Source: Neobacillus cucumis
GTDB taxonomy: Bacteria > Bacillota > Bacilli > Bacillales_B > DSM-18226
NCBI RefSeq assembly: GCF_023715505.1
Contig: NZ_JAMBOH010000057.1
Coordinates: forward strand, 1-15,918
Direction: 5' to 3'
DNA length: 15,918 bases
The translations under genes were made by a program, and so were the position numbers. The notes beneath the pieces are model-generated. The model saw only the letters and a list, made by a program, of their open reading frames with translations, did not search any database and was not told the origin of the DNA. This document shows, in pieces, positions 5,342 to 14,263 of this stretch. Every line of letters starts with the position of its first letter. The first letter of the stretch is position 1.

Positions 5342-5369
5342 AAAAAGCCAGACAAAACTTTAGTCCGGC
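5342..5369 (-). terminator. Rho-independent terminator after the 6-phospho-beta-glucosidase gene
   Basis: On the minus strand GCCGGAC and GTCTGGC pair over 7 bp (one G-T) around a 9-base loop, followed by TTTTTATG. It lies about 80 bases beyond the glucosidase stop and upstream of the HPr gene. Confidence 0.8.
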
Positions 5370-5450
5370 TTCTTCTTAAAGAAATAAATGGAGGAAGATT
5401 TGGCTACTTTAATTCAAGTCAAAACTAAACTACATTTCATTTAACAAATT

Positions 5451-7185
<1,735 letters not shown>

Positions 7186-8508
7186 TTAATTTACTTTTAA
7201 TATTTTGGATTCATCTTGATTTGTAAGTGTTGTCTGTTCTTCTTTATATTTTTGATTATCCATGATTTTAAAGAATGGAAAGTAAATAACGAATGAAGTA
7301 ACAAATAAAACAAGCTGTAAGATGACTCCAGAGACACTGCCAGTCATTAGGTATCCATTAATCAGTGTTGGCGTTGTCCCAGGAGGCAATACACCAATTG
7401 GTTTCGCAACTAATCCATAATCCATAGATAAATAGGTAATTAAAACTGTTACAATTGGAGTTATGAGAAACGGAATCCACATCGTTGGATTAAATACAAT
7501 TGGAAGTCCAAATAATAAAGGTTCATTGATATTAAATAGTCCAGGCCCAATGGCTAGGCGCCCCAATTGCTTCATTTGTTTACTCTTTGATAGGAACACC
7601 ATAGCTAAAACAAGACCTAGCGTTGCACCTGAACCGCCGATAAATATTAGATATCTAAATTCCGCCGTAACGATATGATCAACGGGTTGCCCTGCTGCGA
7701 AAGCTGTTGCATTCTCTGATGTCAACTGTAACCAGATAGGCAATATAACGGAATTCGCTATTACAGAGCCATGTAACCCAATAGTCCACAACAAATTGAT
7801 TAGGAAAAATACAATAATTGTACCAACTAAGCTTGTTCCAATATTGGTTAAGGGTTGTTGTAGAAGTTTTCCAACAATATTATGGACACTCCCGAAAGTA
7901 GTAAGATTTTCTACAAGTAAACGAATAATCCAGACGGTAATGATTGCAATAAATCCTGGAATAACTGTTGTGAAGGATTTCGCAACCGTGGGCGGAACTC
8001 CTTCTGGCATTTTGATTACAATATCCTTTTGAACGATTCTACGATAAATTTCGGTGGACAATATAGCAATAAGCAATCCTACGAATAAACCTTGACTTGA
8101 AAAATAGTTAACATTCATCGCTGTTGTAACCATTTTATCTACTGTAAATATGGTGCTAGGAGTAACAACAAAATATGAACATAATGCCACGGCCCCTGAT
8201 GCTAGCGGATCCACTTTATAGCTCTCCGCTAGTCGATATCCGACACCAAACGTAGCTATTAATGCGACCAAGTTAAATGTACCATTAAATGGATAAAGTA
8301 AAGCGGTTTTGATCTTTGGATGAGCAGTTAAGTAATCTATATAGGCTGGAATTGGTAGATTGGCTAAGATTAAAAACACAGAACCTATAATAATAAAAGG
8401 GATTGTTAAAACCATTGCATCACGAAGTGCCGATAAATGCCGTTGGCTTGCTATTTTACCTGCAACAGGCATTACCTTTTCTTCTAAAAATTTTGTTATT
8501 TTATCCAT
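7186..8508 (-). CDS. PTS permease EIIC, lactose/cellobiose family
   Basis: A 440-residue membrane transporter subunit of normal length for the Lac/cellobiose EIIC family (CelB/LicC type). The ATG at 8508 follows GGAGAGGG. It has about ten hydrophobic segments, the first near residues 33-52. WTIGLHG lies at 241-247 and the conserved GLFNINEPLLFGLPIVFNP region at 323-341, whose NEP (328-330) lies in the sugar-binding part of this fold. It binds and translocates the sugar while EIIB phosphorylates it. It carries no fused EIIA or EIIB; these are the two separate genes just upstream, 82 bases and more away. The sugar is most likely cellobiose or another beta-glucoside, given the linked GH1 enzyme and the LicR-like activator. 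Confidence 0.93.
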   Translation of the reverse strand: MDKITKFLEEKVMPVAGKIASQRHLSALRDAMVLTIPFIIIGSVFLILANLPIPAYIDYLTAHPKIKTALLYPFNGTFNLVALIATFGVGYRLAESYKVDPLASGAVALCSYFVVTPSTIFTVDKMVTTAMNVNYFSSQGLFVGLLIAILSTEIYRRIVQKDIVIKMPEGVPPTVAKSFTTVIPGFIAIITVWIIRLLVENLTTFGSVHNIVGKLLQQPLTNIGTSLVGTIIVFFLINLLWTIGLHGSVIANSVILPIWLQLTSENATAFAAGQPVDHIVTAEFRYLIFIGGSGATLGLVLAMVFLSKSKQMKQLGRLAIGPGLFNINEPLLFGLPIVFNPTMWIPFLITPIVTVLITYLSMDYGLVAKPIGVLPPGTTPTLINGYLMTGSVSGVILQLVLFVTSFVIYFPFFKIMDNQKYKEEQTTLTNQDESKILKVN

Positions 8509-8590
8509 TCTTTATCCCTCTCCAAAAAAAATATTTTTGCAGCATTGCTTCCTCTTTTAGTTTTTTTACTCTAGTTTTCCTTCATCAACC

Positions 8591-8947
8591 TTAAGTTGAA
8601 GTTTTCAAAATAGCCTTCAACGAGGTCTTTTTTGATCGCCTATATAGTTCAATCATTTCTGTAACTAGCAGTGTAATAGTATCTACACTCATCAGTTGGT
8701 CCTCTGCATGCATAAATATAAGAGAGAACTGAAGCTGCTCTCCATTAGCCTCTCTTTGTATTAAAGAAGCATGCATCTTATGTCCTTCTACAAAAAACTG
8801 TTTTGATTCTGCTAATTTTTCTTCTGCTAATTCAAATTCCCCTTCTTTTGCGGCATAAAGCGCCTCCATTACTAAGCTTTTAGCTGTGCCTACGTTACTA
8901 ATAATGTTAAACGCCACTGAATAGTACTCATTTACTTCTACTGTCAT
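8591..8947 (-). CDS. PTS EIIA, lactose/cellobiose family
   Basis: A small soluble EIIA of about 118 residues, typical of the Lac family, which works as a trimer. Start: an ATG at 8947 or the in-frame GTG one codon earlier; AAGG lies 9 bases before the ATG. The phospho-accepting His is in FMHAEDQLM (His80 from this ATG), with the Asp three residues later that conserves the metal-binding site of the trimer. The helical EGHKMHASLIQREANGE segment precedes it as in LacA-type EIIA. It takes phosphate from HPr and passes it to the EIIB Cys. It lies 46 bases after the EIIB gene and 82 before the EIIC gene in the same operon. Confidence 0.93.
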   Translation of the reverse strand: MTVEVNEYYSVAFNIISNVGTAKSLVMEALYAAKEGEFELAEEKLAESKQFFVEGHKMHASLIQREANGEQLQFSLIFMHAEDQLMSVDTITLLVTEMIELYRRSKKTSLKAILKTST

Positions 8948-8993
8948 CACACATCTACCTTCTTACCTTTTATTTATAAATCAAATCCCTTTG

Positions 8994-9311
8994 TTATTTA
9001 CTTTCGATTATCTGTAATGCTTGTTCCAAAACTTTTTCACCGTTCATCATGCCGTAATACTGCATATTAATCGCTTCAACTGGAATATTCTTATCCGCTA
9101 ATTTAACTTCTATTTGTTTTTGCATATATTTCACTTGAGGCCCTAATAATAAGACGTCTACTTTTTTCTCTTGCAAAGTAAATTCAATTTCAGGTGCCGA
9201 TTTGGCAAAGATATCTGTTTGAATCCCTCTATCTTCAGCTGCCTTTTGCATTTTTGTCACTAATAAACTTGTACTCATTCCAGCAGCGCACACTAACATA
9301 ATTGTTTTCAT
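8994..9311 (-). CDS. PTS EIIB, lactose/cellobiose family
   Basis: A 105-residue EIIB, full length for the family, first gene of the operon. The ATG at 9311 follows AAGGAGG at a good distance. Cys8, in MLVCAAGMSTSLLV, is the phosphorylated residue; the following P-loop-like turn AGMSTS holds the phosphate. The rest shows the alternating strands and helices of the LicB/CelA fold (VDVLLLGPQVKYM, about residues 51-63). It passes phosphate from EIIA to the sugar bound to EIIC. Upstream lie a cre-like site and the IS, with the LicR-like activator gene beyond. Confidence 0.94.
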   Translation of the reverse strand: MKTIMLVCAAGMSTSLLVTKMQKAAEDRGIQTDIFAKSAPEIEFTLQEKKVDVLLLGPQVKYMQKQIEVKLADKNIPVEAINMQYYGMMNGEKVLEQALQIIESK

Positions 9312-9359
9312 TTCATTTCCTCCTTAGGTTTTTCTTTTACTTAACAACTTAAGTTTAAC

Positions 9360-9417
9360 CTTATAGCGCTTCCTTTTTAAGAGAATCTTTTTCCAAAAGC
9401 AACAGGAAACGTTTACA
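9360..9417 (-). promoter_or_regulatory. Putative operon promoter with a cre-like site upstream
   Basis: On the minus strand a TATAAG box (9360-9365) lies about 50 bases before the EIIB start, without a good -35 box, as is common for activator-dependent promoters. TGTAAACGTTTCCT (9417-9404) matches the catabolite-response consensus TGWAANCGNTNWCA except at two right-hand positions. It would place CcpA about 40 bases upstream of the -10 box. The binding site for the LicR-like activator is not identified. The IS begins only about 25 bases upstream of this cre-like site. Confidence 0.45.
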
Positions 9418-9517
9418 TTCTAAATGGTCACTTAGGAATATTGGATAGGTTACACTTAGTTGGACAATAAAAATAAGGGCAAGTAGAATAATACATAACA
9501 AGTGAGGAGTGTCTACT

Positions 9518-9799
9518 ATGACCCAAAAAAGAAGAACGTTTACAACAGATTTCAAAAAGCAGGTGGTGGCTTTATATGAAAATGGGAAAAGTCGCCAAGA
9601 TATTGTCAGTGAATATGAATTAACTGCATCTGCTTTAGACAGGTGGATTACGCAATTCCAACAGTCCGGGTCTTTTAAAGAGAAAGACAATCGAAGTCCT
9701 GAAGAACAAGAATTAGTGGAGTTAAGAAAAAGAAATAAGCAGCTAGAAATGGAAGTCGATATTTTAAAGCAAGCCGCGCTGATCATGGGACGAAAATAG
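9518..9799 (+). CDS. IS3-family transposase OrfA (HTH protein)
   Basis: A 93-residue OrfA. The ATG at 9518 follows GAGGAG by 8 bases; the GTG at 9509 is too close to that site. Residues about 1-55 hold the helix-turn-helix (RRTFTTDFKKQVVALYENGK..DIV.EYEL..S.LDRWI) that binds the terminal repeats. A leucine-zipper-like helix (ELVELRKRNKQLEMEVDILKQ) and the family ending ALIMGRK complete it. The stop TAG at 9797 overlaps an AAAA run (9793-9796), where a -1 slip would continue into OrfB to give the fused transposase. Confidence 0.92.
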   Translation: MTQKRRTFTTDFKKQVVALYENGKSRQDIVSEYELTASALDRWITQFQQSGSFKEKDNRSPEEQELVELRKRNKQLEMEVDILKQAALIMGRK

Positions 9800-9801
9800 A
9801 A

Positions 9802-10659
9802 GTGATTGAAAAAAATCGTCACAAATATTCGGTATCAGCAATGTGCAAAGTCCTACAAATTGCTCGTAGTACTTTTTACTACGAAACAGAAATAGCAGCT
9901 CAAAAAGAACAAGAAAAAGCTGAACTAGAACAAAAATTAAAAGAAGAAATCCAAATGATTTTCAACAAAAACCGTCAAGTATATGGAACTCGTAAAATTA
10001 AAAATGCCCTTTTTAAAACAGGTCACACGGTCTCCAGACGGCGCATAGGTCGATTAATGGCGGAACTTGGAATGCAATCGAAATATGCACAGGCGTCCTA
10101 CAAACCAATGACTTCACCACCAAATGAAGAATCCATTCAAAATGTGTTACATCGAGAATTTCATGTAGACAAAGAGATGTCTGTATTGGTCAGTGACTTG
10201 ACCTATGTCAGAGTAGGACAGTATTGGAACTACGTCTGTTTTTTAATAGATTTATATAATAGAGAAATAGTTGGTTACAGCGCTGGAGAGCGCAAAGATG
10301 CAGCTTTAGTTCAGCGTGCCTTCGCATCGGTCAAACGTCCATTAGAAAATGTGAAAATATTTCATACAGATCGTGGATCTGAATTTAAGAATGTTGATAT
10401 TGATGAATTATTAAATGAATTTCAGATTACACGCTCTCTAAGCCAAAAAGGGAACCCTTATGATAATGCGGTGGCAGAAGCTACATTTAAGATACTAAAA
10501 ACAGAATTAATCAACGGTACGCACTTTCTTACCCTTGAACAACTCTCTCTTGAACTTTTTGATTATGTTAATTGGTACAATAATATCCGTTCGCACAGCA
10601 CACTTGACTACTTAAGTCCGGTGACTTATCGAAACTTAGCCCTTAAAAAAAATGTTTGA
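9802..10659 (+). CDS. IS3-family transposase OrfB (DDE integrase domain)
   Basis: A 285-residue OrfB starting at GTG 9802, three bases after the orfA stop and in the -1 frame. It is probably made mainly as an OrfAB fusion by frameshifting, since the -1 frame is open through the AAAA run. An N-terminal helical HTH_21-like part includes VYGTRKIKNAL (about 60-70). The catalytic triad is Asp132 (VSDLTYV), Asp190 (FHTDRGSEF) and Glu226 (NAVAEATFK), with exactly 35 residues between the last two, the DD35E spacing of IS3 elements. The C-terminus YNNIRSHSTLDYLSPVTY is also typical. It is intact and likely active. Confidence 0.93.
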   Translation: MIEKNRHKYSVSAMCKVLQIARSTFYYETEIAAQKEQEKAELEQKLKEEIQMIFNKNRQVYGTRKIKNALFKTGHTVSRRRIGRLMAELGMQSKYAQASYKPMTSPPNEESIQNVLHREFHVDKEMSVLVSDLTYVRVGQYWNYVCFLIDLYNREIVGYSAGERKDAALVQRAFASVKRPLENVKIFHTDRGSEFKNVDIDELLNEFQITRSLSQKGNPYDNAVAEATFKILKTELINGTHFLTLEQLSLELFDYVNWYNNIRSHSTLDYLSPVTYRNLALKKNV

Positions 10660-10742
10660 TTTAGTGTTGACATACCATATTCTGCTACCTGTGTTTCATC
10701 AGATCTTGAATGATTAAACAAAATACTCTTAGGGTAGGATTA

Positions 10743-12665
10743 TTAGATTATAATCTCTAGTATTTCTTCCACTGTGTTTTTGGAGATAATTTGTTGGACG
10801 ATCTCTTTATCCTCTATAAGGGAAATGAGTTTTTTATACATTTTATCTAGATCGGTAGTATTTCCTTCTTTAATGTTTAACAAACAAATTAACTGTACCA
10901 TTTGCTTATCATCCCATCGAATCGGGCGTTTTAACGTACAAATTGTCCAGAAAGTTTCTTTAGTAACTGGTATAGATGGATGTGGAATAGCCACAAGATT
11001 ACCAAAACTTGTTGGTGCCAATGCCTCTCTTTCTAAAACTAAGGATTCATAATGATCTGGTACAAGTCCTAGTTTTACTAACTCATTGCTTAAAAAATGA
11101 ATGACGCTTTCCTTTGTTGCTAATTCTTTTTTCACAAATATCCTAGATGGATTTAGATAAGTATGAGTTTCATCCAGCTGTTTCGAAGTCGACAAAACGT
11201 TCCTAACTCTTTTAATATCTTCACCTTCTAAAAATGTATTTACAACAATGATGGGTATACCTACATCTTTATCGATCGGAACTGTACTGATAATAAAATC
11301 AATAGAGGATAAATCGGATTCAGCAAGTTTATAATAGCTAATCGTATTTACAACTTGTAAGTCCTGTTCAAATAAATTGATCAATCGATAATAAAGCAAT
11401 TTGGCACTTCCGATACCTGAAGCACATACAAGAATCACTCTTTTTATTTTTCTAGTTTTATTTTTCATTCTTTCTAAAGCAACCCCAATATGCAAAGCGA
11501 TATACGCCACTTCATGTTCCCCTACTTCTAAATTCAAATGTTCTTTAATACATTTGCTAGCTATAAGGGCTCCTTCAAATGCCGCTGGATACTTTACTTT
11601 AATTTCAGTTAATAAAGGATTTCTAATGTTCATTTTGTATCTAAGTCTGTTCATTGCAGGCCTGATATGAAGTGTTAGTGCTTGAATAAATTCAAAGTCT
11701 TCGTGAAAATCCCAGTTTAATTCATTCTGTAATCTTTTCAACATACAATGCAAAATGGATTTCACTTCATCAAACTTACTGAATTCTGACAAACTTTCAT
11801 TAGGAAACAACTTTGTACCCAATAAATGAATGATTATATAATTAATCTCGGAATTAGGAAAAAGCAACCCTGTATAAGCTTCTATTTTTTTGACAATTTC
11901 TTTGGCCACAATTTTTTCCAAAGGGTAATCATCCTTAAGATTTAACAACGGTTGTTCAACCGTAAAACCTTCTTCGATTCTCTTACAAGCAATGACTATA
12001 TGAATAGTAAGATTATCTAAAGCAATATCTGATATTTCAATTTTGTATTTGTTTACTTTTTCGATTATTATTTCTTTGAATTTTTTGTATACCTTTTTAT
12101 CAAATAAAGGAATTTCCTCATGGGGTGAATTGTATTTTTCTTCTCTTTTGTATAAATAATTTGATAAACACATTCGTTTCATAAATTCATCACCGTCAAC
12201 ATACAAACCATAATGCGGTCGGTTTACCAAACTCTGATTGTACTTTGTCAGTATTTTGCGTACTTCTTTTAAATCGTTTTGTATTGTGGATTTAGATACA
12301 AACATTTCTTCTTCAATTGTCTCTAATTTAATATAGCTATTTTCTAACAAAAAACGGTTCAACAAATAAAAAATCCTATTCTCTTGTTCAGAAAAGTCAA
12401 TTGTAGTATGCCTTAATTCATTATTAGATAACTCTAAGAATTTTTGATTAAACAATTCCTTATCAGTAATTGTTACTTTATGCCCTTTTCCCCGAATCAG
12501 TTCTAATTTTAGACCCAATGAGGCACTCTTCATTTGGATATCCTTTAAATCATTACGGATAGTTCGATCACTAACATTTAATTCTTTAGAAATCCATATT
12601 GCTGTGACAGGTTGATTGGTATTAGTTAAGTATAAAAGTATTTTTTTTTGCCGATTTGAAAACAA
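10743..12665 (-). CDS. licR: LicR-like PRD-containing transcriptional activator
   Basis: About 640 residues. I prefer the TTG at 12665, with AGAGGG six bases upstream, giving MFSNRQKKILLYL; the GTG at 12689 has no ribosome site. Numbered from that GTG, the order is: HTH (about 14-75, DRTIRNDLKDI), second HTH/Mga-like domain (about 100-165, SKSTIQNDLKEV), PRD1 (His230, His288), PRD2 (His341, His400), a GatB-like EIIB domain with Cys422 in VCASGIGSA, and an EIIA domain with His570 in AIPHPSIPV. All expected phosphorylation sites are present. Known LicR/ManR-type proteins are activated by HPr phosphorylation of PRDs and inhibited by the cognate EIIA/EIIB, so this one should sense the neighbouring PTS and activate the EIIB promoter. 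An IS now separates gene and target operon. Confidence 0.88.
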   Translation of the reverse strand: MFSNRQKKILLYLTNTNQPVTAIWISKELNVSDRTIRNDLKDIQMKSASLGLKLELIRGKGHKVTITDKELFNQKFLELSNNELRHTTIDFSEQENRIFYLLNRFLLENSYIKLETIEEEMFVSKSTIQNDLKEVRKILTKYNQSLVNRPHYGLYVDGDEFMKRMCLSNYLYKREEKYNSPHEEIPLFDKKVYKKFKEIIIEKVNKYKIEISDIALDNLTIHIVIACKRIEEGFTVEQPLLNLKDDYPLEKIVAKEIVKKIEAYTGLLFPNSEINYIIIHLLGTKLFPNESLSEFSKFDEVKSILHCMLKRLQNELNWDFHEDFEFIQALTLHIRPAMNRLRYKMNIRNPLLTEIKVKYPAAFEGALIASKCIKEHLNLEVGEHEVAYIALHIGVALERMKNKTRKIKRVILVCASGIGSAKLLYYRLINLFEQDLQVVNTISYYKLAESDLSSIDFIISTVPIDKDVGIPIIVVNTFLEGEDIKRVRNVLSTSKQLDETHTYLNPSRIFVKKELATKESVIHFLSNELVKLGLVPDHYESLVLEREALAPTSFGNLVAIPHPSIPVTKETFWTICTLKRPIRWDDKQMVQLICLLNIKEGNTTDLDKMYKKLISLIEDKEIVQQIISKNTVEEILEIII

Positions 12666-12716
12666 TCTTATCCCTCTTTCTTTAAACACTTATTAAAAAT
12701 ATAAAAAGGTGCTTTG

Positions 12717-12779
12717 AAATGACGTACGTTAGTTTCATTTAAATTATACATTATCATATCTTCTGAGTTTTTCCTTCAA
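12717..12779 (-). promoter_or_regulatory. Putative promoter and inverted repeat of the LicR-like gene
   Basis: On the minus strand TTGAAG (12779-12774) and GATAAT (12755-12750) are 18 bases apart, with TATAAT just after (12748-12743). Downstream, AAATGA and TCATTT (12717-12722 and 12735-12740) form a 6-bp inverted repeat around 12 bases that contain ACGTACGT. It lies between promoter and start, a place for an operator or a leader hairpin; its function is inferred only from position. Confidence 0.4.
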
Positions 12780-12895
12780 TATCATCGTTCTTCATTAGTT
12801 AATCGTTTATTCATAAAATAAAAGGAAGGATGTTTGCGAGAATTTATGCATATCCAAAAAAGCAGAACACATCAAAACACGAATTAAAACAGACT

Positions 12896-12916
12896 CAAGT
12901 GAAGATCATTCACTTG
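12896..12916. terminator. Strong hairpin, probable bidirectional terminator
   Basis: CAAGTGAA / TTCACTTG form a perfect 8-bp stem with the 5-base loop GATCA. It is followed by GATCTATTTTCG on the plus strand and by AGTCTGTTTTAATTC on the minus strand. The T-runs are short, so strength is uncertain. Confidence 0.55.
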
Positions 12917-13066
12917 GATCTATTTTCGCTTGTCGCATTGTGCTATTAAGGGACAAACTATTTCCACTTAAAATAACTTGGTTTATTATTTCTTGTAAAG
13001 GGGGTAATTTTGGTAAGTGTATATAAGTTCATTAATACTTTAATAATAGACATTGTACGCTAAAAG

Positions 13067-13094
13067 ATAAAAACCTCATTTACTTATGATACGG
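13067..13094 (-). repeat. Inverted repeat, right copy (TAAATGAGGTTTTTAT)
   Basis: Reverse complement of the element at 4819-4846, 23 of 28 positions equal. See that entry for the match and orientation. Confidence 0.55.
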
Positions 13095-13191
13095 TTCACC
13101 ACTATTTATTCTAAACTAATATATCTCTTAAACTTAACAAAAAAATTCTCCCTCTATTAATAGGTTGTTCATTGATTAACCCATAAAAACG

Positions 13192-13209
13192 CATTCGTTA
13201 TTTCGAATG
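13192..13209. promoter_or_regulatory. Palindrome upstream of the SinI-like gene, probable operator
   Basis: CATTCG / CGAATG form a perfect 6-bp inverted repeat with a 6-base spacer (TTATTT), 48 bases before the SinI-like start. A TAATAT box (13213-13218) directly follows, so a protein on the palindrome would cover the -35 region. No intrinsic terminator T-run follows, which favours a protein-binding site over a terminator. Confidence 0.45.
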
Positions 13210-13256
13210 TTGTAATATGATTGGACAAAAAAATTCATTTTTATAGGAGGTTAACA

Positions 13257-13391
13257 ATGAAGATAAGTGAGCAAGAACTTCCCAAGGAATGGGTAGAGTT
13301 AGTAAAAGATGCAATGATATCAAATGTAAGTAAAGAAAAATTCAAGAAATTCTTAAAAGACGAAAAAAAGATAAGGGAAAACAAGAATTAA
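13257..13391 (+). CDS. SinI-family anti-repressor, 44 aa
   Basis: A short gene with a textbook ribosome site (AGGAGG, 7 bases, ATG). The product begins MKISEQELPKEWVELVKDAM and continues with SNVSKEKFKKFLKDEKK. It fits the SinI domain of B. subtilis (LDQEWVELMVEAKEANISPEEIRKYL): a conserved EWVEL(V/M) helix, a short turn and a second basic helix. SinI binds the matching helices of SinR and prevents it from repressing biofilm genes. Here no sinR is adjacent; the nearest regulator, convergent at 13476-13813, is an XRE protein with a frameshift. The gene is isolated and has a possible operator palindrome upstream. It may target a SinR-like protein elsewhere in the genome. Confidence 0.78.
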   Translation: MKISEQELPKEWVELVKDAMISNVSKEKFKKFLKDEKKIRENKN

Positions 13392-13435
13392 CGGGCTACG
13401 GTTGAGAGGGAAAATCCAGAAACACAAAATAAATA

Positions 13436-13470
13436 AAAAATAGCAACAAAAATTGTAATTTTCTATTTTT
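13436..13470. terminator. AT-rich hairpin between convergent SinI-like and XRE genes
   Basis: AAAAATAG / CTATTTTT form an 8-bp stem around a 19-base AT-rich loop. Located in the 84 bases between two convergent genes, it could end both transcripts, though the stem is weak. Confidence 0.45.
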
Positions 13471-13475
13471 ACCCG

Positions 13476-13813
13476 TTATTCTTTCACCAGATTCGCTAAT
13501 TCGTTAACCTTCAATTTCAAAACTTGATATTTCCTCTCGGTATCTATGTATTCTTTTTTCCAATATCTCATCTCACTAGATGAATTTTCGGCTAAAAAGA
13601 TATTGATCGGAACTCCCAATGCTTTTGCGATTGTATCTAAGGCACCCAGTGAAACTCTTTTCTTTCCCTTATCGTTAAGCGACAATATCCAGTCATTGTG
13701 GCTAATTCATCCTGATCCAAACCCTTAATAATACGTAATTTCTTAATATTTTGTCCTACCATCCTATAAATCGGATTCTGCAAGTCTTCTTCTATGCTTA
13801 TCTTTTCTTTCAT
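13476..13813 (-). pseudogene. XRE-family regulator disrupted by a frameshift in the HTH
   Basis: The ATG at 13813 overlaps the stop of the upstream 79-aa gene (TAATG), so the two were translationally coupled. The first frame encodes MKEKISIEEDLQNPIYRMVG, then QNIKKLRIIKGLDQDELATMTGY, a normal start of an XRE helix-turn-helix, then leaves frame near 13685. The second frame resumes with SLNDKGKKRVSLGALDTIAKALGVPINIFLAE, the second half of the same domain, and a helical tail ending NELANLVKE. Compared with typical HTH_3 domains a few residues of the recognition helix are also missing, so this looks like a small deletion and not only a one-base error. Unless a sequencing fault is involved, the product cannot bind DNA normally. 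Confidence 0.75.
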
Positions 13814-14052
13814 TACTTAATCCTCTCTCCGTATGCCTTCCGGTTTAAATTAATGAGTGCTGCCTGGATTGCTTTCTTTCTATTGTTCCGATGCTCTCCT
13901 TCTCCAACATAATCTCTGTATTTAGGTTTATCCTCACAAAGTAAAGCACTGACTTTTATCAATCCGGGGAAGTAAAACACATCTAATTCAACCAGATCAC
14001 CATGCTCATTATAGAATGACCACGAAACCCCATCGAATGGGATATTTTCCAT
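13813..14052 (-). CDS. 79-aa protein of unknown function coupled to the XRE gene
   Basis: I do not recognise the family. The ATG at 14052 follows GGAAGGAG by 10 bases. The soluble product begins MENIPFDGVSWSFYNEHGD, has a beta-rich first half (LVELDVFYFPGLIKVSALL) and a basic second half (EHRNNRKKAIQAALINLNRKA). Its stop shares a base with the ATG of the XRE gene, so the two form one translational unit and probably one regulatory module. Such small partners of XRE repressors are often phage- or element-derived, but nothing here proves it. Confidence 0.6.
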   Translation of the reverse strand: MENIPFDGVSWSFYNEHGDLVELDVFYFPGLIKVSALLCEDKPKYRDYVGEGEHRNNRKKAIQAALINLNRKAYGERIK

Positions 14053-14263
14053 ACTGTATCAACTCCTTCCCTTTGAGTATAAGGCACGGGTTATTCCAGG
14101 TATCTCGACAAATTAGTGAACGTTTTAATTAAAAGGAGTTTTTCGTCTTTAACGAAACCTTTAAAACGAGTAAAGCGTGATCTTTTTTTGAATGGCTCCA
14201 GAAGGAAGGATTACATTCTTAATAGAATTATAGAAAGAAAACAATATTCCAAAGGAGAAGAAT
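14053..14263. promoter_or_regulatory. Divergent promoter region with an inverted repeat
   Basis: This region separates the minus-strand 79-aa gene and the plus-strand 134-aa gene. TTTCGT / ACGAAA (14141-14146 and 14152-14157) form a 6-bp inverted repeat with a 5-base spacer, near the centre, a likely operator position. A plus-strand TTGAAT and TACATT pair about 18 bases apart upstream of the 134-aa gene may be its promoter. Confidence 0.35.

Larger units (their letters stand above)
9442..10677 (+). mobile_element. Complete IS3-family insertion sequence, 1236 bp
   Basis: The ends are set by three observations. First, left end TGGATAGGTTACACTTAG and right end (inverted) TGGTATGTCAACACTAAA align without gaps as imperfect terminal repeats, both starting TGG. 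Second, the second copy at 15793 shares sequence exactly up to the same right-end CCA and diverges beyond it. Third, TAT flanks both sides (9439-9441 and 10678-10680), a 3-bp target duplication as usual for this family. It carries orfA and orfB in -1 relation with an intact catalytic triad, so it looks functional. It sits between the regulator gene and the PTS operon promoter. Confidence 0.9.
12780..13190. other. Gene-free stretch upstream of the LicR-like gene
   Basis: No supported gene. A plus-strand GGAAGGATG (near 12832) opens a 40-codon frame, but the ribosome site touches the ATG and the frame runs through a terminator hairpin, so it is not called. The stretch holds that hairpin (12896-12916) and the right copy of the inverted element (13067-13094). 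Confidence 0.4.

Noticed and set aside
9361..9822. A 153-codon minus-strand frame across the IS left end
   Set aside because: It is antisense to orfA, crosses the IS boundary and lacks a family pattern.
12832..12951. A 40-codon plus-strand frame starting GGAAGGATGTTTGCG
   Set aside because: The ribosome site touches the ATG and the frame runs through the 12896-12916 hairpin; no recognisable protein features.
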